Of a DNA stretch of 18,780 bases, positions 1-7,979 are shown in pieces. The notes below the pieces were generated by a model. The model worked only from the letters and a program-made list of their open reading frames with translations. It made no database searches and had not been told where the DNA came from. The stretch spans positions 1 to 18,780 of the forward strand of contig DLMG01000247.1 of assembly GCA_002479245.1 (NCBI GenBank), in the 5' to 3' direction. Source of the DNA: Verrucomicrobia subdivision 3 bacterium UBA7542 (GTDB lineage Bacteria; Verrucomicrobiota; Verrucomicrobiia; Limisphaerales; UBA11358). How positions within the stretch are numbered: the first letter of the stretch is position 1; the number at the start of each line of letters is the position of its first letter. A program made the position numbers and the translations under genes.

Positions 1-170
1 TGGAATTTGGAAACACCCTCCATTGGGGAATTCTGCAAAAAAGACTGAAAAATCTGCATGTCACCGGTTTGATGCGCCTCCCAACGTACACAGCCGGCAG
101 CGGGCAACATTCACCGCTGCAATTACTTATGCGGACCATTAACCTGCGTTTTGCGCCCACAATGACGTGA

Positions 171-419
171 ATCCCCACCGTCACCGATGCGGCACAAAGG
201 AACCTGAAAGGAGAATCGTCCGGCTTCACAGTCACGAACAGGCGAGCAAAATCCCCGCGCGTGCTGCTGGTGCTGGGTTGGTACGATTACCAGCGGCATT
301 GCGGCATTGAAAAATATGCGCAGGAACAGGGCTGGCGGCTGTCCGGGGATTTGGTGCGGGAAAAGGTTGTTCCGTGGGGTTGGGATGGTGACGGCATCCT
401 GGCCTGGCTGGGTGCGGGC
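171..419 (+). pseudogene. XylR-type sugar-responsive regulator, N-terminal fragment
   Basis: The frame is open from 171 after an in-frame TGA at 168-170. It contains the start of the periplasmic-binding-protein-like sensor domain of XylR-type (LacI-like sensor plus AraC HTH) regulators: a VLLVLGWYDY strand, then GIEKYAQEQGW, REKVVPWGWDGDGILAWLGAG. Full proteins of this type are near 380-400 aa; here only about 80 codons match. Homology stops at about 419, where the sequence becomes the antisense of a DUF3800 gene. No ATG is in frame upstream; GTG at 261 lies inside the first beta strand, so the true start is either a rare codon (CTG 204) or lost. Such regulators normally sit beside sugar-use operons and activate them, which fits this locus. 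The fragment cannot bind DNA because the AraC domain is absent. I infer a broken gene or an assembly junction. Confidence 0.6.
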
Positions 420-668
420 ATTTTCCGTCGCGTGAAAATACCCCAGCGCCGTGCCTTGCTCGACCAGATCGTATTTCAACTCCGTGAGTTCCTTGTAGGC
501 GTTGAAAGGACGCTCCTTGGTGATGCTGCCGAGCGCAAAGAACCGTGAACCGTTGGGTGAAAAATCCAGATTCCCGGCTTCGTCGAGAAAGATATTGAGA
601 AACCGTTCGCGGCTGGAAATGCGACCGTCGGGAAAGCCGGGGGACTGATCTTTGGGTTCTTCAGGCAT
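420..668 (-). pseudogene. DUF3800 domain protein, N-terminal fragment
   Basis: The minus-strand frame opens with ATG at 668. Residues 24-83 look like the start of DUF3800 proteins: NIFLDEAGNLDFSPNG, then a hydrophobic strand, KERPFNAYKEL and YFHATEN. The acidic FLDEAGN motif is the family hallmark; DUF3800 is suspected to be a nuclease-like fold often found near mobile or defence genes (family knowledge, not shown here). After about residue 83 (position 420) the frame runs on to 123 but only as antisense of the XylR-type fragment, so the C-terminal two thirds are missing. The junction coincides within a few bases with the end of the regulator fragment on the other strand. It is almost certainly non-functional as it stands. 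Confidence 0.55.
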
Positions 669-778
669 TTGATTATCGCGGCGAGAGTGACGAAGCGTGC
701 GGCGATTGCAAAGATGCGAATTTTATTTTAGGCGAGACGCCCGCACGGACCTGAATAAAAGCAGTGGCAAAGGATTTC

Positions 779-1066
779 CTGATTTGTCTTCGGGTCGCAG
801 TCCACAAGCACGGCAGTCGCGCCGGTGATCCAGATTGTTTCCGCCGTGGCGAAGAAGGGGTTCGGATGCGTGATGACTTCGTCGCCCGCTCCGATGCCCA
901 GCGCCATCAAGGTCAGCCAGATGGCATCCGTGCCATTGCCGACGCCGATGGCGTATTTCATGCCGTGGAACGCGGCCAGTTCCTTTTCAAACTGCTTGTT
1001 CATCGGCCCCGGAACATACTCGCCACTTTCCAATACTTTCTTGATGTTGGCGTCAATCGCCGGCTT
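779..1066 (-). pseudogene. DegT/DnrJ/EryC1/StrS aminotransferase, internal fragment
   Basis: The minus-strand translation from 1066 to 779 reads KPAIDANIKKVLESGEYVPG followed by a Gly-rich cofactor segment (GNGTDAIWLTLMALGIGAGDEVI) and an ATAETI segment ending at VDCDPKTNQ. This is the N-terminal third of PLP-dependent sugar aminotransferases of the DegT/DnrJ/EryC1/StrS family, which act on keto-sugar nucleotides. An in-frame TAA at 1067-1069 lies directly upstream of the first homologous residue, and homology ends after DPKTNQ at about 779. The PLP-binding lysine and the whole C-terminal half are absent. There is no credible start codon: the first in-frame TTG at 1033 is inside a conserved helix. 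It is a dead fragment, truncated at both ends, in the same debris zone as its two neighbours. Confidence 0.65.
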
Positions 1067-1116
1067 TTATTTTTGTTTTCTCCATTCTTGTTCTTGTAGG
1101 TTGAGGTTGTGACTGC

Positions 1117-1971
1117 CTACCGCCCCAATCGTTTGGACAGCTTTTTGCAGACCTCGTTTTCGAACGCTTTGACAAGTCCTGCGACGTAATCAACGATATC
1201 CCCCAATTCATCCGCCACCAGCGGCGTGAGATCCATGCCAAAGACAAGCTGTGTGGTCTTGTCCGTGGCGTGCGACTCGAAAAATGTTGCATTTGCGGAA
1301 CGGCGTCCGAGCGTGGCAAGATCGTAGCGCTTGCCGCCGGCGATCTGCGAATCAAAAACCCCGTTCAGCGCCGCCGCGAGATTGTCGCGGCCGCTCACGT
1401 CCATCAGAACTTTTTCCGCATCCGGCAGCCAATCGAGGTTACGCCAGACTTCGCAGCCGATGACCTTTTTCGGGCGCTGGTTGCGCGCCAGTTCGCGCAT
1501 CGCCTGGATGGCCGCAACGACCACGCCGATGTGCGTGTCATGTTTGTCCGCCGGATTGTGGGTATAGACAACTTGCGGACATGTCTGACCCAAAATCAAC
1601 TTCAGATCGTCTTTCAGGCCGGTGTCGGACGATGATTTTACAGCGCTGCTGGGGTAGTCGAGCTGAATCATGACGCCATATTGCCCGATGGTCGCGGCGG
1701 TGTTCTGCTCGCGCCGGCGCACGGCCATCATTTGCGCGTCGGTGAATTTCTCATAGACACCGGTCCGCGCGCTGCCGGAGCCGTTGGTGCAGGTGACGCC
1801 GCCGAACCATTTTTCCGCGCTGGCATAACCGGCGAGTATCCCGTGAAAGGCCATGAATTCCAGATCATCCTGGTGCGCGCCGATGCCGAGGTGCGTGATG
1901 CGTTGAAGCGCCTTGCCGACGGGCTGACCGTCGGGCACGAAAATTTCCGCGGTTGAGTTGTGAAGTTTCAT
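1117..1971 (-). CDS. PIG-L (LmbE-like) family deacetylase
   Basis: A 284-aa protein without signal peptide, predicted to be a cytoplasmic zinc-dependent amidase of the PIG-L/LmbE family, which removes acetyl groups from GlcNAc moieties. The zinc-binding AHQDD motif (His33, Asp35, Asp36; the family consensus is HPDD) follows a hydrophobic strand. The third metal ligand is His147 in HNPADKHDTH (144-147). The length is typical. It starts 11 bp after the stop of the CBM9-like gene and closes the minus-strand operon after the MFS porter, GH20, ROK kinase and CBM9-like genes. From the context I infer it deacetylates GlcNAc or GlcNAc-6-phosphate made by its neighbours, taking the place of NagA, which is not in this window. 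The substrate is not shown by the sequence; chitobiose or mycothiol-like substrates remain possible. Confidence 0.85.
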   Translation of the reverse strand: MKLHNSTAEIFVPDGQPVGKALQRITHLGIGAHQDDLEFMAFHGILAGYASAEKWFGGVTCTNGSGSARTGVYEKFTDAQMMAVRRREQNTAATIGQYGVMIQLDYPSSAVKSSSDTGLKDDLKLILGQTCPQVVYTHNPADKHDTHIGVVVAAIQAMRELARNQRPKKVIGCEVWRNLDWLPDAEKVLMDVSGRDNLAAALNGVFDSQIAGGKRYDLATLGRRSANATFFESHATDKTTQLVFGMDLTPLVADELGDIVDYVAGLVKAFENEVCKKLSKRLGR

Positions 1972-1982
1972 AATATCATTTT

Positions 1983-2702
1983 TCAGTCCCGACTTTGGTC
2001 TTCATTTGCCGCAAAATCGAATCGCAGAGCACCCCATTCACCCTGCCGATGGAAGTCCGCCTTTGCATGTGGCGAGGTGGAGGAAATCACCGGCTCGGCT
2101 CGTCCGCGCGTGTAATCATAGCGGCTGAATGAGAATTTCCACGCTGAACCGGCCCGCGATTGCCCGTTTTCGCAAACGGATCGAAACGGAATTCGAGCCA
2201 GAACGAACCATTTCTTTTCCTTCGGACACAACCAGATTTGCGAGTAAAATGCTTTTTTGCGAATCACAAAATCCGCCGCCGAACCGGCTTTGCGCGCCAT
2301 CGCCACCGCTTTCGCATTTGGATAACGCAATTGCAAACGGCGGTTGTTCGGCGCCACTTGAAGCTCGAGATATGACTCCTGCTTGGCCGGTCGCAGAAAG
2401 ATTTCGAAGGTGTCACCAAGCTCCCACAAACGTTGATTGTGCGCCGTCGCCTGCGTGAAAATGTCCGCATCGGTCAATTCCGCAAACACAAATAATCCGT
2501 CGAGGCGCCAGCCGGAACGGACGGTCATCGGGGCAAAATTCGGATCGGGTTTCGCCAGCCAGCCTTGTTGCGATGACACTGGCGTCGCCGGATCGAATGC
2601 CAGGCGCACATTCGCAAGGTCGTCCGGATCAAACGCCGGCAATTCGGGACAGAGGGCAAGTGGTGGTTGAATTGGAACGATTTTCTTCGTCATGGCAGCC
2701 AT
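1983..2702 (-). CDS. CBM9-like (DOMON-type) carbohydrate-binding protein
   Basis: A 239-aa protein resembling the carbohydrate-binding family 9-like domain: a beta-strand-rich fold with GLFVFAELTDADIF near residues 69-82, a WELGDTFEIFLRP segment near 92-104 and a closing RYDY...GEWGALRF segment. No signal peptide is visible, so the product seems intracellular, which is odd for a glycan-binding module but common for this family beside sugar operons. ATG at 2702 directly abuts the TGA of the ROK kinase gene; a second ATG three codons in (2693) is an equally good start. Tight spacing on both sides means it is co-transcribed with the GlcNAc genes. Its role is unknown; binding of a sugar or sugar phosphate is inference. 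Confidence 0.7.
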   Translation of the reverse strand: MAAMTKKIVPIQPPLALCPELPAFDPDDLANVRLAFDPATPVSSQQGWLAKPDPNFAPMTVRSGWRLDGLFVFAELTDADIFTQATAHNQRLWELGDTFEIFLRPAKQESYLELQVAPNNRRLQLRYPNAKAVAMARKAGSAADFVIRKKAFYSQIWLCPKEKKWFVLARIPFRSVCENGQSRAGSAWKFSFSRYDYTRGRAEPVISSTSPHAKADFHRQGEWGALRFDFAANEDQSRD

Positions 2703-4082
2703 TCATTTTCTGATTGCCGGCAGACTCGCAGCGGCCACGGCCTGGCCGACGCGGCGGCTTTTTTCGTCGGGAACGTGCAGTTTTATTTTCGCCGCGAATT
2801 CGGGAAATTCCGCCTTCAACACCTCAAGCGCCTTGGCCAGCATAATGTCACCTCCCCGGCCCGTCGTGACGCGACCCAGGATGAGCAGGTGTTCAAAATC
2901 GTAAAAGTCGGCGTAGTGCAGAATTGTATAGCCCAGATAAACCCCGATGGTCTCGTAAATCTTCGCAGCGCGTCCGTCGCCCCTGGCCATGAGGTTTTGG
3001 ACTTCCTTGAGACGTTCAGGCAGGCCCAATTCCTTCGGCAAATCAATTTTGGCCGCTGGCAACAGCTTGTTGACCGCTTGTTGCGAAAAATAAAGCGCAC
3101 CAACACCCCGGTCGCCCGACCATTCATCGGCGGTGGCTTTCGGATTATAATCCACCGGGGCAAAGGCCAGTTCGCTCAACCAGCCGGTCATGCCACCTTT
3201 GGCATTGATGAAGCCGGCGGCTTCGCTCGAACCCATCGCCAGGCCCAACATTCCATCGGTCTTGAGCGACATTACTCCGGCCAGCGCCGTCACGTCGCCG
3301 TCGTTGGCCACTTCCAGCGGCACCTTCCATTCGTCCCGGAGGCGCAGAAAAATGTTCTTGGCCGCGTCAAATTTTTCCCTCGGCACGGCGCGAAACAACG
3401 TTGCCACCATGATCTTGTTGTCCACAATCACACCCGCCGAACTGCCGCCAATGGCATCCACGCGCGGCAAATGCGCCGCGGCTTTCTTCAATCCACCATT
3501 CAAATGTTCGTAATGGTAATTCGGATCGGTTTGGTCTTTGGGATTCCACGGAAATTCGTCGCTGAAAACCACTTTACCGTTTTTGACCGCAGCGACCTTG
3601 TAATCGCTCGCGCCCAAATCAAACCCGATCCGGCAGCCGTCCAAGTGGCCACCAACCGCAGCGGTCATTTCCTTTTCGGCAGGCACGGACGCGGCGTCCA
3701 CCTCCAGCACTTCAAACGAACGCTCATACACCCGCCCCATCAAATCCGCATCAAAGTGCCGTTCGCCAAATTTGGCATAACAACGTTGAATATGTTCACC
3801 GATTTTGCGCGGACCACCGACCCAAATCCGCCAACCACCGCGTGCCCAGAGCAGAAATTTCACGAGCCGCTCGGCGTAACGCAGCGTGTCCGGATCTGCT
3901 TCGGATTTCACCATGGTCTCGTAGCGTGAAATGAAACCGCCTTCGCGGTCGAGGCCGATGACGAGCGGAACCGCCTGGCCGGATTTTTTGGCGGCGGCGA
4001 GGTAATGCCGGTTGAACAGCGACGCCGGTTGAAAATCCGGATCAAGCGGCGCGATAATTTTTGGCGGCGATGACATTTTCAC
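2703..4082 (-). CDS. ROK family sugar kinase (putative GlcNAc/glucosamine kinase)
   Basis: A 459-aa ROK-superfamily protein, longer than the usual 300-aa kinases. Residues 1-150 are an extension with no recognised motif. The ATPase fold begins at 151: phosphate-1 motif IGFDLGASDYKVAAV (Asp155), then GGSSAGVIVDNK, the catalytic-base region EVANDGDVTALAG (Asp261), and an adenosine-loop-like GLAMGSSEAAGFI (280-292). The cysteine-rich zinc motif of classic ROK proteins is missing, as in other divergent ROK kinases, and there is no helix-turn-helix, so it is more likely an enzyme than a repressor. The start is GTG overlapping the GH20 stop as GTGA, which suggests translational coupling; ATG at 4076 is an alternative. 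Between a hexosaminidase and a PIG-L deacetylase, phosphorylation of GlcNAc at C6 is the natural inference, but sugar specificity cannot be read from sequence alone. Confidence 0.78.
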   Translation of the reverse strand: MKMSSPPKIIAPLDPDFQPASLFNRHYLAAAKKSGQAVPLVIGLDREGGFISRYETMVKSEADPDTLRYAERLVKFLLWARGGWRIWVGGPRKIGEHIQRCYAKFGERHFDADLMGRVYERSFEVLEVDAASVPAEKEMTAAVGGHLDGCRIGFDLGASDYKVAAVKNGKVVFSDEFPWNPKDQTDPNYHYEHLNGGLKKAAAHLPRVDAIGGSSAGVIVDNKIMVATLFRAVPREKFDAAKNIFLRLRDEWKVPLEVANDGDVTALAGVMSLKTDGMLGLAMGSSEAAGFINAKGGMTGWLSELAFAPVDYNPKATADEWSGDRGVGALYFSQQAVNKLLPAAKIDLPKELGLPERLKEVQNLMARGDGRAAKIYETIGVYLGYTILHYADFYDFEHLLILGRVTTGRGGDIMLAKALEVLKAEFPEFAAKIKLHVPDEKSRRVGQAVAAASLPAIRK

Positions 4083-5740
4083 TTGAGTAGATTTGGTTCC
4101 GGCGTCTCAACGGCTGCGTGGCGATAATTAATGTTCAACTCATCGAGCCGCCGGACGTGGATTTGCAACCGGCGCATGAAGTCGTCCCAGTCGCGCGAAT
4201 CTTTGGCCGACCAGGTGACTTCCGCGAGCGCGCAGGCGCGCGGGAAGGTCATGTATTCCGCGTGTTTCAAGTTGGGAATCTGTTCCGTCCACAAGTTGCC
4301 CTGGGCGCCGAGGATGTGCGATTGCAACTGCGGCGGCACATTCGTGGGCATGGGTTCGAAGGCATACATCCTATTCAACGTCAACGGCCCGCCCCAGGCG
4401 GCAGCCTTCGGCTCGGCGGTCTGGTTGGTTGACTGGTAGAAATCAAAATAACAATACGCCGTCGGCGTCATCACCACGTCGTGGCCGGCGCCCGCCGCTT
4501 CCTTGGCGCCGCCAATCCAGTCCATGACTGCCGCATTTTTCGCGAGACCGCCCTGCAAAATTTCACTCCAGCCAATCATGGAGTGCCCGCGCGCGTTGAC
4601 GATTTTTTCGATGCGGCGGGTGAACCAGCTTTGCAATTCCTCCTCGTTTTTTAATCCTTCGCGTTTCATGAGCGCCTGGCAATCCGCGCTATTTTTCCAG
4701 GTTTCCTTCGGCACTTCGTCGCCGCCAATATGGATGTATGGGCCGGGAAACAGTTGCGCCACCTCCGTCAACACGTCGGCCAGGAATACAAACGTCTGCT
4801 CCTTGGCCGGGTCGTAAATGCCGTAGAAAATTCCGGCGGTCATCGAGGGTTCAAATGGCCCGTTGGTGCAACCGAGTTCGGGATATGCCGACAGGGCCGC
4901 CGTTGCGTGGCCGGGCATTTCGATTTCCGGCACAATGGTGATGTGTCGTGCCGCCGCGTATTTCACCACGTCGCGAACGTCGTCCTGCGTATAAAATCCG
5001 CCATAGCGCCCGTCCGGGCCGTAAGCGGTGGTGGACTTGGGGTCAAAGCCGAAGCCGCCGCCCGCACGCCACGCGCCGACCTGGGTCAGTTTGGGATATT
5101 TTTTAATTTCAATGCGCCAGCCGTGATCGTCCGTCAGATGCCAGTGAAACACGTTCATTTTATGCAACGCCATCGCGTCGAGAAAAGTTTCGACTTCGGG
5201 CTTGCTGAAAAAATGACGGCTCACGTCGAGCATGAATCCGCGCCACTTGAAGCGCGGCCAGTCCTCAATTTGCACGCAGGGAATCTGCCAGGCCACATTG
5301 CTCACGAGGTTCGTGGAGAAAATTTCTGGCGGCAATAATTGGAACAACGTTTGCACACCGTAAAATAAACCCGCCTGCGTTGGCGCGCGGATGACAATTG
5401 AATTCGTGGCGACGGTGAGTTCGTAGCCTTCGGGGCCGAGCTTCGTATCCGCATTTTTGGTCGTGAGCAAAATGCCGTCGGGGATGGCCGTGCTGCCAAA
5501 GTATTTCGTGCTGGTCTTGAGCGGATAACCGGTGGACGGACGCAGCCGTTCCGTCAAATATTTTCCGGTCGCCCGCGAGGCGGAATCCACATAGACGCGC
5601 GTGCCGGCGGCAAGGTTGAACGTGCCATCGTGCAACGCGATTTTCTGCGGCAGCGGAATGATGGCCAAAGTATTAATGTTGGCGGCAAAAATTGTGGCCG
5701 CGAACGACAGAAAGATCAGCCCGGCGATTTTAGTTTTCAT
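4079..5740 (-). CDS. GH20 beta-N-acetylhexosaminidase, exported
   Basis: A 553-aa exolytic hexosaminidase that removes terminal GlcNAc (or GalNAc) from chitooligosaccharides or glycans. ATG at 5740 gives a classic signal peptide (MKTK, a hydrophobic stretch, cleavage near residue 20); the longer reading frame upstream overlaps the MFS gene and is rejected. A GH20b N-terminal domain (about 25-160) precedes the TIM barrel. Key motifs are RGFMLDVSRHF (167-177), NVFHWHLTDDHGWRIE (196-211), PEIEMPGHA (271-279) and HIGGDEVP (337-344), where Asp341-Glu342 are the catalytic pair of substrate-assisted hydrolysis. Tryptophan-containing QGNLWTE and AEVTWS segments close the active site, as expected. It follows the MFS gene by 40 bp and overlaps the kinase gene by 4 bp. 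There is no lipobox, so a periplasmic location is likely. Confidence 0.95.
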   Translation of the reverse strand: MKTKIAGLIFLSFAATIFAANINTLAIIPLPQKIALHDGTFNLAAGTRVYVDSASRATGKYLTERLRPSTGYPLKTSTKYFGSTAIPDGILLTTKNADTKLGPEGYELTVATNSIVIRAPTQAGLFYGVQTLFQLLPPEIFSTNLVSNVAWQIPCVQIEDWPRFKWRGFMLDVSRHFFSKPEVETFLDAMALHKMNVFHWHLTDDHGWRIEIKKYPKLTQVGAWRAGGGFGFDPKSTTAYGPDGRYGGFYTQDDVRDVVKYAAARHITIVPEIEMPGHATAALSAYPELGCTNGPFEPSMTAGIFYGIYDPAKEQTFVFLADVLTEVAQLFPGPYIHIGGDEVPKETWKNSADCQALMKREGLKNEEELQSWFTRRIEKIVNARGHSMIGWSEILQGGLAKNAAVMDWIGGAKEAAGAGHDVVMTPTAYCYFDFYQSTNQTAEPKAAAWGGPLTLNRMYAFEPMPTNVPPQLQSHILGAQGNLWTEQIPNLKHAEYMTFPRACALAEVTWSAKDSRDWDDFMRRLQIHVRRLDELNINYRHAAVETPEPNLLK

Positions 5741-5780
5741 TTGTGTTTTTAGATTTTCAAACGGTAAATGCGCATGCGGT

Positions 5781-7535
5781 TTATTTTCGTCCTTCAAAAT
5801 GTTCTTCGATTTCTTCCAAAGTTTTCCCCTTCGTCTCCGGCAGGAAAAATGCGGCGGTGACAAAGTAAATCACCGTGAAGCCGGCGAACGCGAAGAACAT
5901 CGTCGAGTAGCCATATTTGCCGACGGTCGGCAGGAAAATGGCGGCGATGGTCGTCGAGACGGCTTGGTTGATGAGCAGCGCGATGCTCATGCCGTTGGAA
6001 CGGATGCGCGTCGGCATCAATTCGGAAAGCGCGAGCCAGACGCACACGCCCGGCCCGACGGCGAAAAATGACATGAAAACGAAAAGACAAATTGCCGTGA
6101 GCCAGCCGTTTCGCTCATCCGGCACGGGCGTTATGAGCGCGTTTTCAATTTTCAGCGGAGCATTCGTTGCGGCGGCGAAATTTGCAAATGGATGCGACAT
6201 GAAAACCGCAAACCGATTAGTTGGAACTAAACTTTCGCGTGTGATTTCAACCGGTTTTGCGGTTTGGTCGTCGGAACGAATCGCTGTCGTTGCGCCGTAA
6301 AAATCGCCGTAGGAATAAATGATGACCAACGAACTCGGCAAAACCCCGCCAGTAAAATTTGTCAACGCCGTTTCATTGAACGCGAGCGTAAGCGTTTGAT
6401 TCGTCGTCACCAGCGCTTGCACAGAATCTTTTGCGTCAACCCGCTTTGATTCGGTTTTGTGAAACAGAATTCCCACGCACAAAAGCGAGACGATGATTCC
6501 GGCGCTGCCGAGCGTGAGTAAAAATTTTCTTCCCTTGCGATCCACGAGCAGGACGGCACCAAAAGTGGCGATGACATTGATCAACGTGAAAAGTGTGTTG
6601 GCGAGATGCGCGTGAAGATCGGAAAGTCCGGCCTGGATAAGAATCGTCGCGTTGTAGCCGATGATGGAATTGATGCCGGTGAGCTGGTTGCAAGCAAGGA
6701 TGACGCACGCGAGCAAAAACGGGACGACGTATTTTCGGCGCAGCAGCGATTCCTTGATTTTGTCACCGGTGGAAGTTTTTGATTTTTCGGCGGCAACCGT
6801 TTCTTCCATTTCCTTCAATTCAATCTCCGTTTGCTCGTCGCTGCGCGAACGCAAAAGCGCGGCACGCGCGGCGTCAATTTTTCCGCGCCGAAACAGCCAG
6901 CGCGGCGATTCGGCCACCATGAAACTGCCGATGACAAATAAAATCCCCGGCGGCAGCGAGACCCAGAAAATTCCGCGCCACGCAGTTTCCTTGAACGCAA
7001 ACAATTTGTCCGCGTCACCAAGCTTTGCAACTTCATCAACGCGATGGCTGAAATAAAGGCCGATGAGCGTCGCCGCGAAAATGCCGAATGTCAGCAGCCA
7101 TTGGAAAATGCCCGTGCCTTTGCCGCGATTCGATGCGCTCAAACATTCGGCGAGATAAAGCGGAATGACGACGCCAATCAATCCCGCGCTGATGCCTTGC
7201 AGCAAGCGGCCCAAAACGAGCGGCCAGTAGCCTTGCGCCAGCGCAATCATCGGAATGCTGATGACAAAAAGGATGCCGCTCAACGCCATCATTTTTTTCC
7301 GGCCAAGCCAGTCGGCGAGCATCCCGGCGAACAAAGTTGAAATCACGCTGCCGAGCAAAACGGCGGCGACGATAAATGAAAGTTGTCCGGCATTCAGGCC
7401 GGACGTGGTTTCCAAATAAGGCAGCGCGCCTGCGATAATTCCCACGTCCACGCCGTAAAGCAGTCCGCCCAAGCCGGCGACGAGCAGGAGAAAACGATTG
7501 TAACCCGGCTTCGCTGCACCATGATTCTCGTTCAT
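5781..7535 (-). CDS. MFS sugar-porter transporter with large periplasmic insert
   Basis: A 584-aa inner-membrane transporter of the sugar porter family in the major facilitator superfamily. Signature motifs are present: GGLLYGVDVGIIAGAL in TM1 (23-38), DWLGRKK after TM2 (75-81), the PESPR-like AESPRWL after TM6 (208-214), QLTGINSIIGY in TM7 (284-294), DRKGRK after TM8 (332-337), and the C-terminal PETKGKTLEEIE (566-577). Family members are normally about 450-500 aa; the surplus is a soluble stretch of about 115 residues (361-476) between TM9 and TM10, which topology puts in the periplasm. The gene leads the minus-strand GlcNAc operon, so import of GlcNAc released by GH20 is the likely task. 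ATG at 7535 is the first plausible start; the truncated PIG-L gene ends 22 bp upstream. Confidence 0.92.
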   Translation of the reverse strand: MNENHGAAKPGYNRFLLLVAGLGGLLYGVDVGIIAGALPYLETTSGLNAGQLSFIVAAVLLGSVISTLFAGMLADWLGRKKMMALSGILFVISIPMIALAQGYWPLVLGRLLQGISAGLIGVVIPLYLAECLSASNRGKGTGIFQWLLTFGIFAATLIGLYFSHRVDEVAKLGDADKLFAFKETAWRGIFWVSLPPGILFVIGSFMVAESPRWLFRRGKIDAARAALLRSRSDEQTEIELKEMEETVAAEKSKTSTGDKIKESLLRRKYVVPFLLACVILACNQLTGINSIIGYNATILIQAGLSDLHAHLANTLFTLINVIATFGAVLLVDRKGRKFLLTLGSAGIIVSLLCVGILFHKTESKRVDAKDSVQALVTTNQTLTLAFNETALTNFTGGVLPSSLVIIYSYGDFYGATTAIRSDDQTAKPVEITRESLVPTNRFAVFMSHPFANFAAATNAPLKIENALITPVPDERNGWLTAICLFVFMSFFAVGPGVCVWLALSELMPTRIRSNGMSIALLINQAVSTTIAAIFLPTVGKYGYSTMFFAFAGFTVIYFVTAAFFLPETKGKTLEEIEEHFEGRK

Positions 7536-7557
7536 ATATTTTATTTGGATTACGGTT

Positions 7558-7788
7558 TCAATGGATCAAATCAAGCTGGCTGCCCGGATTTTCAGTGGCG
7601 CTGATTTGTTTGCCGCCCTGGCCGCCGGCGATGCACTCATCGTCCGGGTGTGGCGAAAAGATGATTGCCGCAGGCACATTCGGCAGGGGTTTGGGTTTGT
7701 GGTGTGGCGGAATGCCACCCAAGGGCAGCGATTTCCCCGCCGCGGCGAGTTGGGCAAAAGAGGAAACAAAGTTATGATAGGGGTTCAT
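7558..7788 (-). pseudogene. Truncated second PIG-L family deacetylase
   Basis: A 76-codon reading frame starting with ATG at 7788. Residues 1-56 match the start of PIG-L enzymes of the kind found with glucosamine-6-phosphate deaminases: MNPYHNFVSSF, GKSLPLGG, then AIIFSPHPDDECIAGG with the zinc-binding HPDDE motif at residues 47-51. After Gly56 (about position 7621) the family match ends and a 20-residue unrelated tail runs to TGA at 7558. Full-length members have roughly 230-270 residues and need a second His-rich motif, which is missing, so no activity is expected. It diverges from nagB with a 191-bp intergenic region that holds the CCCCC-N6-GGGGG palindrome. From memory, Bacteroidetes carry NagB and PIG-L as one fused protein, which makes this neighbourhood meaningful. 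Deletion or misassembly could explain the break. Confidence 0.65.
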
Positions 7789-7860
7789 CGTAATTTCGGT
7801 GCAATCAAACACAGAGCGCATCGCACGCGCCAACTTTTTCACAGGAAGCCCCACTTGTTC

Positions 7861-7881
7861 AACCCCCAATTCAGGGGGGTT
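7861..7881. promoter_or_regulatory. Putative operator, CCCCC-N6-GGGGG palindrome (copy 1)
   Basis: The core CCCCCAATTCAGGGGG is at 7863-7878. The arms AACCCCC and GGGGGTT pair perfectly, and can extend one base each side (C...G). It lies in the divergent region between the truncated PIG-L gene and nagB, about 100 bp before the nagB ATG. No T-run follows on either strand, so an intrinsic terminator is unlikely. A nearly identical 16-mer occurs at 10249-10264. The role as a binding site, perhaps of the neighbouring LuxR-type protein, is inference. Confidence 0.5.
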
Positions 7882-7955
7882 GTTGCAATGACCGCCTTCG
7901 ATAACATTTCAATCTGAACAGCGACCTTTTGTAATCCAAGAGGTCAATATATCAA

Positions 7956-7961
7956 TATAAT
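7956..7961 (+). promoter_or_regulatory. Putative -10 element of nagB promoter
   Basis: A perfect TATAAT lies 18 bp before the nagB ATG within an AT-rich stretch containing a tandem TCAATATA repeat (7945-7960 region). No good -35 hexamer is at the ideal distance (the nearest, TTGTAA at 7929-7934, is 21 bp away), which would fit an activator-dependent promoter. The leader would be only about 10 nt. Confidence 0.35.
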
Positions 7962-7979
7962 TTTACCAAACTAACTTTT

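Noticed and set aside
2667..3929. A 420-aa plus-strand ORF
   Set aside because: It is antisense of the ROK kinase gene; low-complexity His/Arg/Gln composition and no family motifs.
5741..5863. N-terminal extension of the GH20 reading frame
   Set aside because: It overlaps the end of the MFS gene and is rich in basic residues; the ATG at 5740 begins a proper signal peptide.
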